NCBI RefSeq assembly: GCF_000347775.1
Contig: NZ_APAT01000016.1
Location: 114,962-178,961, forward strand
Direction of reading: 5' to 3'
Source: Marinobacter santoriniensis NKSG1
GTDB taxonomy: Bacteria; Pseudomonadota; Gammaproteobacteria; Pseudomonadales; Oleiphilaceae
Length of the DNA: 64,000 nt
Below are positions 23,840 to 32,598 of this stretch, piece by piece. Numbering within the stretch: position 1 is the stretch's first letter; every line of letters begins with the position of its first letter. The position numbers and the translations under genes are program-made. The notes beneath the pieces are model-generated. The model ran no database searches and was not told where the DNA came from. It worked only from the letters and a program-made list of their open reading frames with translations.

Positions 23840-25765
23840 TTACTTCTTGTCGTCGTCTTTGACTTCTTCAAACTCGGCGTCGACAGCGTCATCCGCAGAC
23901 TGGGACTGGGCGCCTTCCTGACCGCCGGCCTGCTGCGCCTGCTCGCCCTGCTCCGCGTACATCTTCTGAGCCAGCTCCGAGGACACCTCGGTCAGCTTCT
24001 GGGTCTTGGTCTCGATGGCTTCCTTGTCGGAACCCTCCAGAGCTTCTTCCAGATCCTTGATGGCCGCCTCGATAGACTCTTTCTCGCTGTCGCTGACCTT
24101 GTCACCAGCCTCGCTCAGAGTCTTGCGAACCGCATGGACCATGGCGTCGCCCTGGTTGCGTGCCTGCACCAGCTCCTCGAACTTGCGATCTTCCTCGGCG
24201 TTCGCCTCGGCATCGCGCACCATCTTCTCGATTTCGTCATCGTTCAGGCCGGAAGAGGCCTTGATCACGATAGACTGCTCTTTGCCAGTGGCCTTGTCCT
24301 TCGCGGACACGTTCAGAATGCCGTTGGCATCGATGTCGAAGGTCACTTCGATCTGCGGCACACCGCGCGGTGCCGGCGGGATATCCGCCAGGTCGAACCG
24401 GCCCAGTGATTTGTTCTGGGTGGCCTGCTTACGCTCACCCTGTACCACGTGGATGGTTACCGCAGTCTGGTTGTCTTCCGCCGTGGAGAAAGTCTGCGAC
24501 TTCTTGGTCGGAATAGTCGTGTTCTTCTCGATCAGCGGCGTAGCCACGCCACCCATGGTTTCGATACCCAGGGTCAGCGGCGTCACATCCAGCAGCAGGA
24601 CGTCTTTCACGTGACCGGAAAGCACGGCCGCCTGGATAGCAGCACCCATGGCAACTGCTTCGTCCGGGTTCACATCCTTACGCGCTTCTTTGCCGAAGAA
24701 CTCTTTCACCTTCTCCTGCACCAGCGGCATACGGGTCTGGCCACCCACCAGGATGACTTCGTCGATTTCAGAGGCCTTCATGCCCGCATCCTGAAGCGCC
24801 ACTTTACAGGGCTCAAGGCTGCGCTGGACCAGCTCTTCTACCAGGGACTCGAGCTTGGCACGGGTCAGCTTGACGTTCATGTGCTTGGGACCGGACGCGT
24901 CTGCAGTGATGTACGGCAGGTTCACGTCGGTCTGCTGGCTGCTGGACAGCTCGATCTTGGCCTTCTCGCCAGCTTCCTTCAGACGCTGCATCGCCAGGGA
25001 ATCGCCGCGCAGGTCGATACCACTGTCCTTCTTGAACTGATCTGCGAGGTACTCGATGATCTTCAGATCGAAGTCTTCACCACCCAGGAAGGTGTCACCG
25101 TTGGTGGCCAGCACTTCGAACTGGTGCTCACCGTCAACGTCCGCGATCTCGATGATGGACAGGTCGAAGGTACCACCACCCAGGTCATAGACAGCCACGG
25201 TACGGTCACCGCTCTTCTTGTCCAGGCCGTAGGCCAGGGCTGCGGCGGTCGGCTCGTTGATAATACGCTTCACTTCCAGACCGGCGATCTTGCCCGCATC
25301 CTTGGTTGCCTGACGCTGGCTGTCGTTAAAGTAGGCCGGCACGGTGATAACCGCCTCAGTCACTTTTTCGCCGAGGTAGTCTTCTGCAGTTTTCTTCATT
25401 TTCTTCAGAACTTCTGCAGACACCTGCGGCGGCGCCATCTTCTGGCCTTTCACCTCAACCCAGGCATCACCGTTGTCCGCCTTGGTGATTTTGTAGGGCA
25501 CCATCTTGATGTCTTTCTGAACAACGTCGTCTTCAAAACGACGACCGATCAGACGCTTGATGGCATACAGGGTGTTGTCCGGGTTAGTCACCGCCTGACG
25601 CTTGGCAGACTGCCCAACCAGGGTTTCGCCATCTTCGGTGTAGGCGATGATGGACGGGGTCGTGCGATCACCCTCGGCGTTTTCAATAACCTTTACCTTG
25701 TCGCCATCCATGATGGCCACGCAGGAGTTTGTCGTTCCCAGGTCGATACCAATAATCTTGCTCAT
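23840..25765 (-). CDS. dnaK: molecular chaperone DnaK (Hsp70)
   Basis: DnaK is the ATP-dependent folding chaperone. The ATPase domain starts [13 protein letters not shown] and has [13 protein letters not shown] and [10 protein letters not shown]; the peptide-binding domain has [14 protein letters not shown]; the helical lid and acidic tail end EEVKDDDKK. Length 641 is typical. The ATG has a GGAG 9 bases upstream. It is the second gene of the grpE-dnaK-dnaJ operon. Confidence 0.98.
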   Translation of the reverse strand: MSKIIGIDLGTTNSCVAIMDGDKVKVIENAEGDRTTPSIIAYTEDGETLVGQSAKRQAVTNPDNTLYAIKRLIGRRFEDDVVQKDIKMVPYKITKADNGDAWVEVKGQKMAPPQVSAEVLKKMKKTAEDYLGEKVTEAVITVPAYFNDSQRQATKDAGKIAGLEVKRIINEPTAAALAYGLDKKSGDRTVAVYDLGGGTFDLSIIEIADVDGEHQFEVLATNGDTFLGGEDFDLKIIEYLADQFKKDSGIDLRGDSLAMQRLKEAGEKAKIELSSSQQTDVNLPYITADASGPKHMNVKLTRAKLESLVEELVQRSLEPCKVALQDAGMKASEIDEVILVGGQTRMPLVQEKVKEFFGKEARKDVNPDEAVAMGAAIQAAVLSGHVKDVLLLDVTPLTLGIETMGGVATPLIEKNTTIPTKKSQTFSTAEDNQTAVTIHVVQGERKQATQNKSLGRFDLADIPPAPRGVPQIEVTFDIDANGILNVSAKDKATGKEQSIVIKASSGLNDDEIEKMVRDAEANAEEDRKFEELVQARNQGDAMVHAVRKTLSEAGDKVSDSEKESIEAAIKDLEEALEGSDKEAIETKTQKLTEVSSELAQKMYAEQGEQAQQAGGQEGAQSQSADDAVDAEFEEVKDDDKK

Positions 25766-25858
25766 CGAATCACTCCAAATCTTCTGAATGCTTTTTTCCG
25801 GAACCGCTGTCCGGCTTTTTCGCTATTTACTCGCTATATTGGCGCTTTATTCGCCTTT

Positions 25859-26464
25859 TCAAGCCTGCTCATCAACTTTCGGCGCACCTTCGGCCTTGGC
25901 CACCATGACCATGGCGGGCCGAACCACCCGGCCGTTCAGCAGATACCCTTTCTGTACAACGGCCACCACGCTGTTAGGCTCGGCATCCGGCGCAGGCACC
26001 ATGGACATGGCCTCATGCTGCTGGGGATCGAACGGCTCGCCAACGGGGTTGAGCTGCTCAACATTGAATTTCTTCAGGCTGTTCATCAGGAGGTTCAGCG
26101 TCATCTCGACGCCTTCGCGGATCGAGGCCACAACGTCGCCAGCGTCCTGGTGCCCTTCGGCACTTTCGACGGCCTTCTCCAGGCTGTCAGCCACCGGCAG
26201 CAGCTCCTTGACGAATTTTTCCAGGGCAAATTTGTGGGCTTTCTCGACATCGATCTCCGCACGGCGGCGCACGTTCTGCATTTCCGCCTGGGAGCGCAGC
26301 ATCTGCTCCTGAAACTCCTGCACCTGGGCCTTCAGCGCCTCCACTTCGGAAACCCCACCCTCAGACGCTTCCGCGTCTTCCCGGGCCTGAGCCTCCTCAG
26401 CGGCAGCCTCGGTTGCTTCCTTCAGTTCGTCTACCTGCTCGTTGCGCTTTTCGTCAGTGCTCAT
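25859..26464 (-). CDS. grpE: nucleotide exchange factor GrpE
   Basis: GrpE releases ADP from DnaK and acts as a thermosensor. An acidic N-terminal region and long coiled coil ([16 protein letters not shown]) lead to the family motif [16 protein letters not shown] and the beta domain [21 protein letters not shown]. The frame is open 70 codons upstream, but the ATG at 26464 has AGGAG 5 bases before it and gives [10 protein letters not shown] (201 residues). A sigma-32 promoter lies upstream. Confidence 0.97.
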   Translation of the reverse strand: MSTDEKRNEQVDELKEATEAAAEEAQAREDAEASEGGVSEVEALKAQVQEFQEQMLRSQAEMQNVRRRAEIDVEKAHKFALEKFVKELLPVADSLEKAVESAEGHQDAGDVVASIREGVEMTLNLLMNSLKKFNVEQLNPVGEPFDPQQHEAMSMVPAPDAEPNSVVAVVQKGYLLNGRVVRPAMVMVAKAEGAPKVDEQA

Positions 26465-26557
26465 GACTACTCCTGCTAGATCTTCAGCGGCCAGTATCCG
26501 GGCCGGTTGAAATGAACTTCCGACCGACGCAAGCCGGAAAACTGTGTTTGCGAACCG

Positions 26558-26585
26558 ATATGGGGCCCGCTCGGCAGGTTTCAAC
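26558..26585 (-). promoter_or_regulatory. heat-shock (sigma-32) promoter of grpE-dnaK-dnaJ
   Basis: On the minus strand GTTGAAA, 13 bases and CCCCATAT match the sigma-32 consensus (CTTGAAA, 11-16 bases, CCCCATNT) at nearly every position. It lies about 95 bases before the grpE start. Confidence 0.88.
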
Positions 26586-26645
26586 CACCCGTTGGATGCA
26601 ATATTGAAGAATTTGACGCGAGCCAATTTGCAAACCCGAAAAACC

Positions 26646-26661
26646 CTGTATATATTCACAG
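26646..26661 (+). promoter_or_regulatory. LexA (SOS) box 1 of recN
   Basis: CTGTATATATTCACAG fits the CTGT-N8-ACAG LexA consensus with an alternating TA core. It lies 64 bases before the recN ATG. Confidence 0.88.
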
Positions 26662-26664
26662 TCA

Positions 26665-26680
26665 CTGTATGCAATTACAG
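26665..26680 (+). promoter_or_regulatory. LexA (SOS) box 2 of recN
   Basis: CTGTATGCAATTACAG is a second full CTGT-N8-ACAG site only 3 bases after the first. Paired boxes mark recN in several gammaproteobacteria and predict tight SOS control. Confidence 0.85.
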
Positions 26681-26724
26681 TATTTCCAGAAACTGCATTC
26701 GAATTCCGCGAGCGGAGGTCCGTC

Positions 26725-28401
26725 ATGCTCACACAGTTAACCGTGTCCAACTACGCCATTGCCGAACGCGTAGAACTGCAATTCAGCAAAGGCATGACAG
26801 CATTGACCGGCGAAACCGGGGCGGGCAAATCCATCGTGCTGGATGCCCTGGGGCTTGCCATGGGCGGCCGGGCTGACGCTGGCGCCGTTCGTCATGGCGC
26901 AAAACGGGCCGACATAACCGCCACGTTCGACGTCTCCACGATTCCCGAAGCCTCGCAATGGCTCGAGCAACACGAGCTCGATGACGAAACCGACTGCATC
27001 CTCCGTCGGGTGATCAGCAAGGATGGGCGCTCCAGGGCCTACATCAATGGCCAGCCCTGCCCGCTTGCCCACCTGAAAGAACTTGGCGGCCTGTTGATGG
27101 ACATCCACAGCCAGCATCAGCACCAGTCCCTGCTCCGGAAAGACACACACCGGAAACTGCTGGACGAGTTCGCCGGTGTCGAAAACCTCGCCGCCGAGAC
27201 TCGTGACGCCTGGAAGGCCTGGCAACAGACGCGGCAACGCCTGACCGAACGACAGCAGAATGCCGAGGAATCGGAAGCAAAACTGCAACTGCTGCGTTAT
27301 CAGGTGGAAGAACTTGATCGCCTTGCCCTTGAAGCCGACGAACAGGCCGAGCTGGAGCAGGAGCAGGCCCAACTCAGCCAGGCGGACGCCGTTCTTCACA
27401 GCAGTCACCAGGCAGCGCTGCTCTGTACCGAAGATGAAACAAGCGCCTCGGACATGGTCCGGCAGGCCCTGCAGCAACTGGAGCAGCTCCCGGTGGACGT
27501 CCCGGCCCTGGCCGATACCATCCAGATGCTGAACGACGCCCAGATCCAGATTTCAGAGGCCGGCGACAACCTGCGCCGGTTCGTCGAGGATTACGAAGCC
27601 GACCCGGCGCGCCTGGCCGAAGTCGAGGAGCGCCTCAGCGCGATTTACCAGATGGCCCGGAAGCACCGGATCACCCCGGAGGAGCTTCCGGACCTGCATC
27701 AGCGACTGACGGCAGAACTGGCCGAGCTGGACGGTGGCGCCGGTAGCCTGGAGCAACTGGAGGCAGAACTCGACACCCTGCGCGCCGATTACGACCAGCT
27801 CGCCACCCGGCTCAGCGATGCCCGACAACAGGCAGCGGTCGAGCTGGATCAGCGGATCGCCGAGGAACTGGCTCAGCTGAGCATGCCGTCGGTTCAGTTT
27901 GTCACGCACCTGAGCCGCCACAGCGAAGAGCCTGCCGCCCACGGCATGGAAGAGATCGAATTTCTGGTCAGCGCCAACCCCGGCCAACCGGCCCGGTCTC
28001 TGGCCAAGGTGGCGTCAGGCGGCGAACTGTCTCGCATCAGCCTCGCCATCCAGGTCGTGGTGGCGCAAACCTCCACCACGCCAACACTGGTTTTCGACGA
28101 AGTAGACGTCGGGATTGGTGGCGGTACCGCCGAGGTAGTGGGGCGGCTGCTTCGAACGCTGGGCAACAACGGTCAGGTCCTGTGTGTCACCCACCTGCCC
28201 CAGGTTGCGGCCCAGTGCCATCAGCACCTCTTCGTCAGCAAGTTCACCGACAAGGATGCAACTTTCTCGAAGATCGAGACGCTGGATGATCAGGGAAGGA
28301 TTTCAGAAGTCGCAAGAATGCTGGGCGGCGTGGACATGACGGAACAGACCATCGCGCACGCCCGGGAGATGTTTTCAAAGGGGCAGGCCACTCGTCACTG
28401 A
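26725..28401 (+). CDS. recN: DNA repair protein RecN
   Basis: RecN is an SMC-like ATPase used in double-strand-break repair. Walker A GETGAGKS lies at 29-36, two coiled-coil arms occupy the middle (many Glu/Gln/Leu heptads), the ABC signature is ASGGELSRI and Walker B is LVFDEVDVGIGGGTA. Length 558 is normal. The ATG has a GGAGG upstream. Two LexA boxes precede it and it is divergent from grpE. Confidence 0.97.
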   Translation: MLTQLTVSNYAIAERVELQFSKGMTALTGETGAGKSIVLDALGLAMGGRADAGAVRHGAKRADITATFDVSTIPEASQWLEQHELDDETDCILRRVISKDGRSRAYINGQPCPLAHLKELGGLLMDIHSQHQHQSLLRKDTHRKLLDEFAGVENLAAETRDAWKAWQQTRQRLTERQQNAEESEAKLQLLRYQVEELDRLALEADEQAELEQEQAQLSQADAVLHSSHQAALLCTEDETSASDMVRQALQQLEQLPVDVPALADTIQMLNDAQIQISEAGDNLRRFVEDYEADPARLAEVEERLSAIYQMARKHRITPEELPDLHQRLTAELAELDGGAGSLEQLEAELDTLRADYDQLATRLSDARQQAAVELDQRIAEELAQLSMPSVQFVTHLSRHSEEPAAHGMEEIEFLVSANPGQPARSLAKVASGGELSRISLAIQVVVAQTSTTPTLVFDEVDVGIGGGTAEVVGRLLRTLGNNGQVLCVTHLPQVAAQCHQHLFVSKFTDKDATFSKIETLDDQGRISEVARMLGGVDMTEQTIAHAREMFSKGQATRH

Positions 28402-28454
28402 GCCGACCACCTGCCAAACAGGTTCCTCTACCCCTCTCGATCCTGAGAGCTGTT

Positions 28455-28484
28455 GGGGCAGACAAGGTGTCTGCCCCTTTTTTT
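28455..28484 (+). terminator. terminator after recN
   Basis: A perfect 10-bp stem GGGGCAGACA/TGTCTGCCCC with a 3-base loop is followed by seven Ts on the plus strand. Confidence 0.88.
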
Positions 28485-28504
28485 GGCCGGTTTGACCCGC
28501 GCCG

Positions 28505-28927
28505 TCAGTCGTTTTCGGTTTGCTTGATGGGCCTGACGTACAGAATCAGGCTGTGATCCACGATCTCGTATCCGTGTTCTTCGGCAATCTTTTTCTGACG
28601 CTCTTCGATCATTTCGTCGACGAATTCGATCACTTCCCCGGTCTGGGTACACACCATGTGATCGTGATGGTCATCACCCGCCATCTCGAACACCGCATGC
28701 CCACCTTCGAAGTTATGACGAAGCACCAGGCCAGCCGCTTCGAACTGGGTCAACACCCGGTATACCGTCGCCAGACCCACGTCATCTCCCTGCTCAAGCA
28801 ACTTTTTGTAGACGTCCTCGGCACTGAGGTGATGCTCCCGAGAATTCTCCAGGATATTGAAGATCTTGACCCTCGGCAGGGTAACCTTCAGACCGACTTT
28901 TCGTAATTCGGCGTTTTCAGATGACAT
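28505..28927 (-). CDS. fur: ferric uptake regulator Fur
   Basis: Fur is the iron-dependent repressor. An N-terminal winged helix (AEDVYKKLLEQ, GLATVYRVLTQFE recognition helix) is followed by the metal-binding HHDHMVC at 87-93 and the dimerisation domain. The E. coli CxxC structural zinc pair is not complete: Cys93 is followed by TQTGE, as in Pseudomonas-type Fur. Length 140. It is divergent from bamE, a conserved arrangement. Confidence 0.96.
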   Translation of the reverse strand: MSSENAELRKVGLKVTLPRVKIFNILENSREHHLSAEDVYKKLLEQGDDVGLATVYRVLTQFEAAGLVLRHNFEGGHAVFEMAGDDHHDHMVCTQTGEVIEFVDEMIEERQKKIAEEHGYEIVDHSLILYVRPIKQTEND

Positions 28928-28942
28928 GTTACTATTCGCTCT

Positions 28943-28971
28943 TTGGTGTGCCTAACGGCTTCCGGTATGAT
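28943..28971 (+). promoter_or_regulatory. candidate bamE promoter
   Basis: TTGGTG, 17 bases, then TATGAT, in the fur-bamE intergenic region, about 80 bases before the bamE ATG. Confidence 0.5.
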
Positions 28972-29050
28972 GAAGCCGCCACATTCACGGTGTTTCCGTG
29001 TCACATCTGCCTCCGGCAGGCGGTTTCAAGATAGAGGATTTCCCACGGCG

Positions 29051-29377
29051 ATGCAAAAGCTCACAGCTCTCATTCTCACTCTCTTTATTGCCGGCTGTGC
29101 CTTCCCCGGCGTGTACAAAATCAACGTCCAGCAAGGCAACATTGTAACCGACGAAGAGCTGACCTCACTGACCGAAGGCATGCCCAAAACCCAGGTGCGC
29201 GCCCTGCTCGGCACCCCTCTGATGCAGAACCCGGTCGACCCATCGAGGGACTACTACGTCTACACCTTTCAGCGGGCCGGAGGCGAAATCAAGGAACAGC
29301 GCCTGATCGTCTATTACGACAACGACCAGTTTTCACACTACGAGGCGCAGCTTCTGGACGACACCCCCGCGTACTGA
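29051..29377 (+). CDS. bamE: outer membrane assembly lipoprotein BamE
   Basis: BamE (SmpA) is a small lipoprotein of the BAM complex that inserts beta-barrel proteins in the outer membrane. The start at 29051 gives a signal peptide ending in lipobox FIAGC (Cys 16), then the family sequence KINVQQGNIV, MPKTQVRALLGTPL and DYYVYTF. The frame is open 36 codons upstream, but those lack the signal. Length 108. It converges on ratB. Confidence 0.95.
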   Translation: MQKLTALILTLFIAGCAFPGVYKINVQQGNIVTDEELTSLTEGMPKTQVRALLGTPLMQNPVDPSRDYYVYTFQRAGGEIKEQRLIVYYDNDQFSHYEAQLLDDTPAY

Positions 29378-29384
29378 AGGGACG

Positions 29385-29669
29385 TCAGGCGGTTTTCTTT
29401 TTGGCGCGATTCAGTCGCGCCTGCTTGGGATCGATCTTGAGCGGGCGGTAGAGTTCGACGCGATCCCCATCCCGCAGCTCATGAGCCGCCGGGTCCTTGA
29501 CGACCTTCCCGAAGATACCCATGTCGTTGCTGTCCGGATCGACCTCCGGAAACAGAGCGGTGATGCCAGAGAGCTTCACGGCCTCCAGTGCCGTGGTGCC
29601 CTCGGGCACGTCCACGGGGATAATTTCCTGTTTATCGGGCCGGGCATAGGCGACTTCGACGTGCATCAT
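29385..29669 (-). CDS. ratB: RnfH/RatB family ubiquitin-like protein
   Basis: A 94-residue beta-grasp protein of the RnfH/RatB family, found beside ratA. The sequence shows VEVAYARPDKQEIIPV, GTTALEAVKLSGI and DGDRVELYRPLKIDPKQAR. Its molecular role is unsettled. It overlaps the ratA stop by 4 bases, so the two are translated together. Confidence 0.9.
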   Translation of the reverse strand: MMHVEVAYARPDKQEIIPVDVPEGTTALEAVKLSGITALFPEVDPDSNDMGIFGKVVKDPAAHELRDGDRVELYRPLKIDPKQARLNRAKKKTA

Positions 29670-30112
29670 CCGTTCCCCCTCAGATAGAGCTCATCGGCCC
29701 GACGACAGAATGCGTCGACCATGGTATTCGCAGCCTGACTGAACACCGTGCCGAAGGTCATGCGCGACAGCGAGCCGGAAAACTCGAACTCCAGGCTCAA
29801 CATCACCTTGCAGGCATTCTCATCCAGGGGCTTGAAGTGCCAGCGGCCGGTAAGATTCCGGAAGGGACCATCGACGAGGTTCATCTCGATCACCTCAGGC
29901 ATGCGCAACTGGTTCCGCGTGGTCAACCGGTGGCGAATACCCCCTTTGGCAATTTCCAGAGACGCCGTGATGTGCCCGCCGGTCTCGTCAACGATTTCGG
30001 CATCTGCGCACCAGGGCAGAAACTCCGGATAGCGGGCGATGTCGTTCACCAACTCGAACATGCGCTCGGCCGAGTGCATCACAAGGGCGGTTTTATCAAT
30101 CTGATGGGCCAT
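29666..30112 (-). CDS. ratA: type II toxin-antitoxin system RatA family toxin
   Basis: RatA is a START-like (SRPBCC) protein reported to bind 50S subunits and block subunit joining in E. coli, and is also the bacterial Coq10 homologue. Seen here are ALVMHSAERMFELVNDIARYPEFLPWC, FRNLTGRWHFKPLDE and the C-terminal FCRRADELY. Length 148. The neighbourhood (smpB, ratB, bamE) is conserved. Despite the family name, a ubiquinone-linked role is as likely as a toxin role. Confidence 0.92.
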   Translation of the reverse strand: MAHQIDKTALVMHSAERMFELVNDIARYPEFLPWCADAEIVDETGGHITASLEIAKGGIRHRLTTRNQLRMPEVIEMNLVDGPFRNLTGRWHFKPLDENACKVMLSLEFEFSGSLSRMTFGTVFSQAANTMVDAFCRRADELYLRGNG

Positions 30113-30145
30113 GAGCTCCCGTTGTCCTAATCACATAAGCCTGAA

Positions 30146-31774
30146 TCAGACACTATGATAAAGGATGTCGTCCTGTTTGGGGGCATTTTCATGGGGCGTG
30201 CGTTTCGCGGGCGCCGTGCCAGAATCTCCGGATTCCCCAGCCGGTGACGATGCGGCGGGTGCCGGAGGCGCCTCTTCAACCGCCGGTTTGTCAGGAACCT
30301 CCTCCGCCTTCCTTTCCACTGCCGGAGGGCGGGATTCGGAGACCACCGGTTCGGCCTGCCCACACCACAGCCTGCCACTGCTTCCCTGACAGAGACTGGA
30401 CAGGGAGAAGAGAATGTAGGAAATGCCAATGTAGGCCACCACCACTGGCAGCACCAGTCGCATGACCCAGTACCAGATACTCGCCACGGGCCGCGGTGTG
30501 CGCCCGATCAGCGACAGTGCCAACCGACGGGTGAGGCACCAGCCGGTAAACAGGGCAACCAGGCTGGCGACCAGCGGAATCAGCAACCCGCCGCTGAACA
30601 ACTCCAACCATCGAAATACGGTGGCACCAGCAAAGCGGATATCCGCCCAGAGATTGAAAGAAAGCAGCGATACCAACCCTGCCAGCCAGACCATGAGGCC
30701 AACCAGCAGCGAGGACACTCCCCGGGGCGCCCCTGTCCACTCTCTGAACCATCCAATCACGGGTTCCATCAGAGCCACCGAGGTCGTCCAGACCACCAAC
30801 ACCACCGTCAGAAAAGCCACGGCTATCAGGATCTGACTCCCGGGCAATGCCGCGAGGTTCACCGGCAGCGAGATGAACAGGAGGCTAAAGCCGCGAGCGT
30901 TGTCGGTTTCCGGCCCCGCTGCCGACAGCGAATACACCATCAGCCCTGCCACGATGGCCACCAACGTATCCATCAGGACCACCGCCAGAAGCGAGCGTTT
31001 GAACGCGGTGTTTGAGGTACTGTAAGCGCCGAAGACGGTCCAGACCCCCATCCCGAGGCCCAGCGTAAAAAACGCCTGGAACAGGGCAGCCTTCACGCTG
31101 CCCGCCGTCACATCGGCAAAATGCCAGCCGAGGATCTGATCCACCGCATTGTTCATGTGCCCCTGCCAGAGCGACAGGGCAAAGAGTCCCACCAGCAACA
31201 GCAGGGTACCCGGCACCACCACGCGCATGGTGCGCTCAACACCGCTGACAACGCCCTGCATGGACACCCAGACCACAAGAATGACGAAAAACGTATACCA
31301 GGCGACAAACCGACGGTAATGGTCCGGATCGGAAACCAGACCGGACAGGATCGCCCCGGCGTCGCCCATGTTGGCGCCGGAAAACTCACCCACGGCCCCG
31401 AAAAACACATAGGCCAGCGCGATGGCTCCGAAGACCAGGGTGTAGGACAGCACCAGGAAGGCGGCCAGAATGCTCAGGCGGCCTGCAAACATCCAGAGCC
31501 TGGACGCCCGGGCGCCACGGATGAGCCCATCGAGCGCCAGCACAATCCCATGCCGGGAATAGCGCCCCAGGGAGGCCTCCGTCACCATCAGTGGCAAAGT
31601 GATCAATAACAGGCATGCGAGGTAGATGAGGATGAACAGACCGCCGCCGTGACGGCTGGCCAGATAGGGAAATTGCCACAGGTTCGCCAGCCCCACCGTC
31701 GCGCCCACGGAGGCCCAGAAAAAGGTGGATTTACGGGTAAAGGACCCGATGGCAGTCTGGTACGGCGTCGACAT
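30146..31774 (-). CDS. sodium-dependent transporter, SNF family
   Basis: A Na+-coupled symporter of the neurotransmitter:sodium symporter family. The signature SVGATVGLANLWQFPYL with GGG follows the N-terminus, and about 11-12 hydrophobic helices can be traced. The ATG at 31774 (AGGGAA upstream) is preferred to the longer frame because it starts just before the first helix. A hydrophilic C-terminal tail of about 70 residues rich in Pro/Ala/Glu is unusual for the family. The substrate is unknown (amino acid-like by family). It sits inside the rat-smpB neighbourhood. Confidence 0.9.
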   Translation of the reverse strand: MSTPYQTAIGSFTRKSTFFWASVGATVGLANLWQFPYLASRHGGGLFILIYLACLLLITLPLMVTEASLGRYSRHGIVLALDGLIRGARASRLWMFAGRLSILAAFLVLSYTLVFGAIALAYVFFGAVGEFSGANMGDAGAILSGLVSDPDHYRRFVAWYTFFVILVVWVSMQGVVSGVERTMRVVVPGTLLLLVGLFALSLWQGHMNNAVDQILGWHFADVTAGSVKAALFQAFFTLGLGMGVWTVFGAYSTSNTAFKRSLLAVVLMDTLVAIVAGLMVYSLSAAGPETDNARGFSLLFISLPVNLAALPGSQILIAVAFLTVVLVVWTTSVALMEPVIGWFREWTGAPRGVSSLLVGLMVWLAGLVSLLSFNLWADIRFAGATVFRWLELFSGGLLIPLVASLVALFTGWCLTRRLALSLIGRTPRPVASIWYWVMRLVLPVVVAYIGISYILFSLSSLCQGSSGRLWCGQAEPVVSESRPPAVERKAEEVPDKPAVEEAPPAPAASSPAGESGDSGTAPAKRTPHENAPKQDDILYHSV

Positions 31775-31859
31775 GCAATTCCCTGAAAAAGACTGGGCGG
31801 TCATTGTAGCCGATGCCATCATACTCGCACCCCGACTTACAGACTATTGCGCCGATTTC

Positions 31860-31889
31860 GTGACCGGTCTGGCACTCCTGAGCTACAAT
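31860..31889 (+). promoter_or_regulatory. candidate smpB promoter
   Basis: GTGACC, 18 bases, then TACAAT, about 65 bases upstream of the smpB ATG. Confidence 0.4.
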
Positions 31890-31954
31890 GCGCGCTTCGC
31901 CGGGCCCGACAGCCCGGCCATTCGTACACTAATCCGACCCCGGATCACTGGTTC

Positions 31955-32434
31955 ATGAGCAAGAAGAAACCCGGAACCCCCAGCAGCACCATTGCGCTGA
32001 ACAAAAAAGCGAAACACGAGTATCACATCGAGGAACGCTTCGAGGCCGGCCTCTCGCTGCTCGGCTGGGAAGTGAAATCCCTGCGCGCCGGCAAGGCCCA
32101 GCTGGTGGACGCCTATGTGCTGCTCAAGAACGGCGAAGCCTGGTTGCTCGGCGCCCACATCACGCCCTTGAGCACAGCCTCAACCCACGTTATTGCCGAT
32201 CCGACCCGGACCCGAAAGCTGCTGCTCCACAAAAAGGAAATTGCCAAAATTCTTGGCAAGGTAAACCAGGCCGGCTCCACCTGCATCCCGCTGGCACTGT
32301 ACTGGAAGAAAAACAAAGTGAAGTGCGAGATCGCCCTCGCCAAGGGTAAAAAGCAGTTCGACAAGCGCGCCACGGAAAAAGAGCGCGACTGGAACCGTCA
32401 GAAACAGCGCATCCTGCGCGAAGCCAATACCTGA
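31955..32434 (+). CDS. smpB: SsrA-binding protein SmpB
   Basis: SmpB binds tmRNA and carries it to stalled ribosomes for trans-translation. The beta-barrel core has [24 protein letters not shown] and the C-terminal tail has [16 protein letters not shown]. The frame is open 36 codons upstream, but ATG 31955 gives the normal N-terminus (159 residues). Its RNA partner ssrA lies 1.6 kb downstream on the same strand. Confidence 0.97.
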   Translation: MSKKKPGTPSSTIALNKKAKHEYHIEERFEAGLSLLGWEVKSLRAGKAQLVDAYVLLKNGEAWLLGAHITPLSTASTHVIADPTRTRKLLLHKKEIAKILGKVNQAGSTCIPLALYWKKNKVKCEIALAKGKKQFDKRATEKERDWNRQKQRILREANT

Positions 32435-32598
32435 TACCGGCCCAACGCCCCTCAGCCTGACGCCAGTCAAGTGCGGCACCGCCCATGTGTCGCATACTGG
32501 TCCTCTTTGCGAAGCTGTTCGCCAGTCCTATACTCACTGGTCCGAGGAGAATGCTGTCCCACGGTTTCGCCACCGGATGCGTAGCAAAGGGAGGGCTT

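Noticed and set aside
24449..26479. 676-codon open frame on the plus strand
   Set aside because: Antisense shadow across dnaK and grpE, both of which are clear genes.
29385..30112. ratA-ratB as a classic toxin-antitoxin pair
   Set aside because: The families are conserved housekeeping-like genes, and RatB is not established as an antitoxin; the name is historical.
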